Origin: DASYAE01 sp036501535
GTDB lineage: Bacteria; Actinomycetota; Actinomycetes; Streptomycetales; Catenulisporaceae
NCBI GenBank assembly: GCA_036501535.1
Contig: DASYAE010000264.1
Location: 1 to 25,075 of the forward strand
Direction: 5' to 3'
DNA length: 25,075 nt
The notes under the pieces are model-generated. The model was not told where the DNA came from. It worked only from the letters and a program-made list of their open reading frames with translations, and searched no databases. Both the position numbers and the translations under genes were made by a program. Shown here in pieces: positions 23,763 to 25,075 of this stretch. Within the stretch, counting starts at the first letter, position 1. Every line of letters starts with the position of its first letter.

Positions 23763-24917
23763 ATGACGGAGACCGCGCCGACCGGCGGGCCCGAGCCGGG
23801 CAGCCGCGGCGGCTACCGCGTCTTCTTCGCGCAGGACGGCCGCCTCGATCCGCCGATGCTCGCCGCGGTGGCCCGGCTGCTGGCCGAGACCGCGCAGCGC
23901 GGCGAGGCGGTGGGCCTGCCCTCGACAATCACCGAGGCCGAATATGCCGGTCAGCTGCGCGACCTGCTCGGCCAGGTCGCGCGCGGAGACGCGGGGCTCG
24001 TGGTCGCGGCCGCCCCGAACGGCGAGGTCGTCGCGAGCGCGCAGTGGACCCGCAGCGGCTACCGGACCCAGCACGTGCTCGGGGTGGTCGACCGGGTCGC
24101 CGTGCTGCCCGAGCGCCGCGGCGGCGGCATCGGCGGCGAAGTGGTCGCCGCGATCTGCGGGCACGCGCGCGAGCACGGCATCGAGGTGCTGGAACTGACC
24201 GTGCGCGGCAACAACCACGCCGCGATCGCGCTCTACGAGCGGCTGGGATTCCGGCGCTCGGGGCTGCTGCCCGGCGTGGTCGCGCTCGGCCCGGTCCGGC
24301 ACGACGTGGTGATCATGTGCCGCGAGTTCGAGCGGCCCGCCGGACTCGACCTGCTCGGAAGCCTGCCGGCCGGCGGCGGGGCGAGCCTTCCGCGTGCGGT
24401 GACCGGCGGCCCCGGCTGGCAGCGCACCGAGCGGCTGCTGCTCTGCCTGCCCGACCCCGCGACCGACGCGGATGCGTACTTCGCGATCAACGCCGACCCG
24501 GCCGCCAACCGGCACAACCCGCAGCCGCTGATCGCCGATCCGGCGGCCGGCCGCAAGCCGCTGCTGGACTGGTCCCGGCACTGGGCCGAGTACGGGTACG
24601 GATACTGGACCGTGCGCGACCCGGCGGACGGATCCGTCCTCGGCTTCGGCGGCATCATGCCGCCGTTCGAGCTCAACCCGCACCTGAACCTCTACTACCG
24701 CTTCCGGCCCTCGGCGTGGGGCCGCGGCTACGCCACCGAGATGGGCCGCGCGGCGCTGGCCCTGGCCGCCAAGGAGGCCCCGGGCATCCCGGTCGCGGCC
24801 ATGATCCGGCCGTCGAACGAGCCTTCGATCCGGGTGGCCGAGCGCCTCGGCCTGCGCCACGACCAGGACGTGCAGCGGGAGAGCGGCCTGTTCGCGCGGT
24901 ATCTGATCGTTCCGTGA
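23763..24917 (+). CDS. Protein with two GNAT acetyltransferase domains
   Basis: This 384-residue protein fuses two GNAT folds, which transfer acetyl groups from acetyl-CoA to amines. The N-terminal domain (about 18-195) has the acetyl-CoA loop DRVAVLPERRGGGIGGEVV (RRGGGIGG at 118-125) and NNHAAIALYERLGFRRSG. After a linker, the C-terminal domain (about 218-384) is RimJ/RimL-like (Acetyltransf_3): RTERLLLCLP, FGGIMPPFELN, YRFRPSAWGRGYATEMGRAAL and PSNEPSIRVAERLGLRHD. Both acetyl-CoA loops look intact, so both may be active. ATG 23763 has only a weak CAGGGCG upstream; TATGAT (23707-23712) may be the -10. Substrates are unknown. Confidence 0.88.
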   Translation: MTETAPTGGPEPGSRGGYRVFFAQDGRLDPPMLAAVARLLAETAQRGEAVGLPSTITEAEYAGQLRDLLGQVARGDAGLVVAAAPNGEVVASAQWTRSGYRTQHVLGVVDRVAVLPERRGGGIGGEVVAAICGHAREHGIEVLELTVRGNNHAAIALYERLGFRRSGLLPGVVALGPVRHDVVIMCREFERPAGLDLLGSLPAGGGASLPRAVTGGPGWQRTERLLLCLPDPATDADAYFAINADPAANRHNPQPLIADPAAGRKPLLDWSRHWAEYGYGYWTVRDPADGSVLGFGGIMPPFELNPHLNLYYRFRPSAWGRGYATEMGRAALALAAKEAPGIPVAAMIRPSNEPSIRVAERLGLRHDQDVQRESGLFARYLIVP

Positions 24918-24926
24918 CGCGTGGTG

Positions 24927-25075
24927 TCAGGCGAGCCAGTCGGCGTAGTGGGTGGGCGCGATGCGGGCGTCGCCCGGGTCCGTGAGGGCGTTGCCGTGCA
25001 CGACGGCGAACATGCCGGCGGCCTCGTCGGTGACGACGCTGCGTCCGTCGGGCTTGGCGGCCAGCGTGATTCGGC
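24927..25075 (-). CDS. Unknown protein, C-terminal end only
   Basis: The last 149 bases contain the 3' end of a minus-strand gene cut by the window edge. About 48 residues are visible, including RITLAAKPDGRSVVTDEAAG and MFAVVHGNALTDPGDARIAP, ending HYADWLA and a TGA at 24927-24929. Third positions are strongly GC-biased in this frame, which supports coding. I do not recognise the family from this fragment. It converges on the GNAT gene with a 9-bp gap. Confidence 0.55.
   Translation of the reverse strand, partial: RITLAAKPDGRSVVTDEAAGMFAVVHGNALTDPGDARIAPTHYADWLA

Overview
The window is very GC-rich actinobacterial DNA, with codon third positions almost always G or C and many GTG starts. The core genes (ald, a pyrG-linked Nudix hydrolase, parA/scpA/scpB/rluB, aroH/tyrA/cmk/der) form the conserved chromosomal neighbourhood of Streptomyces, Mycobacterium and relatives. 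I would place it in or near Streptomycetales/Catenulisporales; the genus cannot be read from the sequence. No rRNA, tRNA, CRISPR array, transposase or integrase was seen.

Left part (1-6849), accessory: the 5' part of an XRE/MmyB-like regulator diverges from a DHA2-type MFS exporter, followed by a Fur/CatR-type regulator. An MmpL-type RND exporter converges on fur. Divergent from the exporter is a NarL-type two-component system (kinase and regulator, 4-bp overlap), with a -10-like hexamer placed for a leaderless kinase mRNA.

Centre (6903-17053), core block, all minus strand except one cassette: pyrG then Nudix ADP-ribose pyrophosphatase; a strong bidirectional hairpin terminator; ald; a plus-strand padR plus unknown small gene; then parA, a ribbon-helix-helix (RHH) protein gene, scpA, scpB and rluB. 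These supply CTP, alanine/pyruvate interconversion, chromosome condensation (ScpAB with SMC) and 23S rRNA pseudouridylation. A perfect 11-bp inverted repeat brackets the padR -10 hexamer.

Right part: an unrecognised membrane protein gene, then aroH, tyrA, cmk and der on the plus strand (tyrosine biosynthesis, CMP phosphorylation, 50S assembly), then a DsbA/FrnE-like gene and an NAD(P)-binding reductase gene on the minus strand, a double GNAT acetyltransferase, and the 3' end of an unknown minus-strand gene.

Main points: (1) pyrG..rluB is inverted relative to aroH..der, although these run collinearly in M. tuberculosis; (2) a ParA ATPase is coupled to an RHH protein with no ParB, directly upstream of scpAB, resembling the ParA/RHH partners of plasmid partition; (3) the padR cassette between ald and parA carries a clear autoregulatory operator and several more palindromes.
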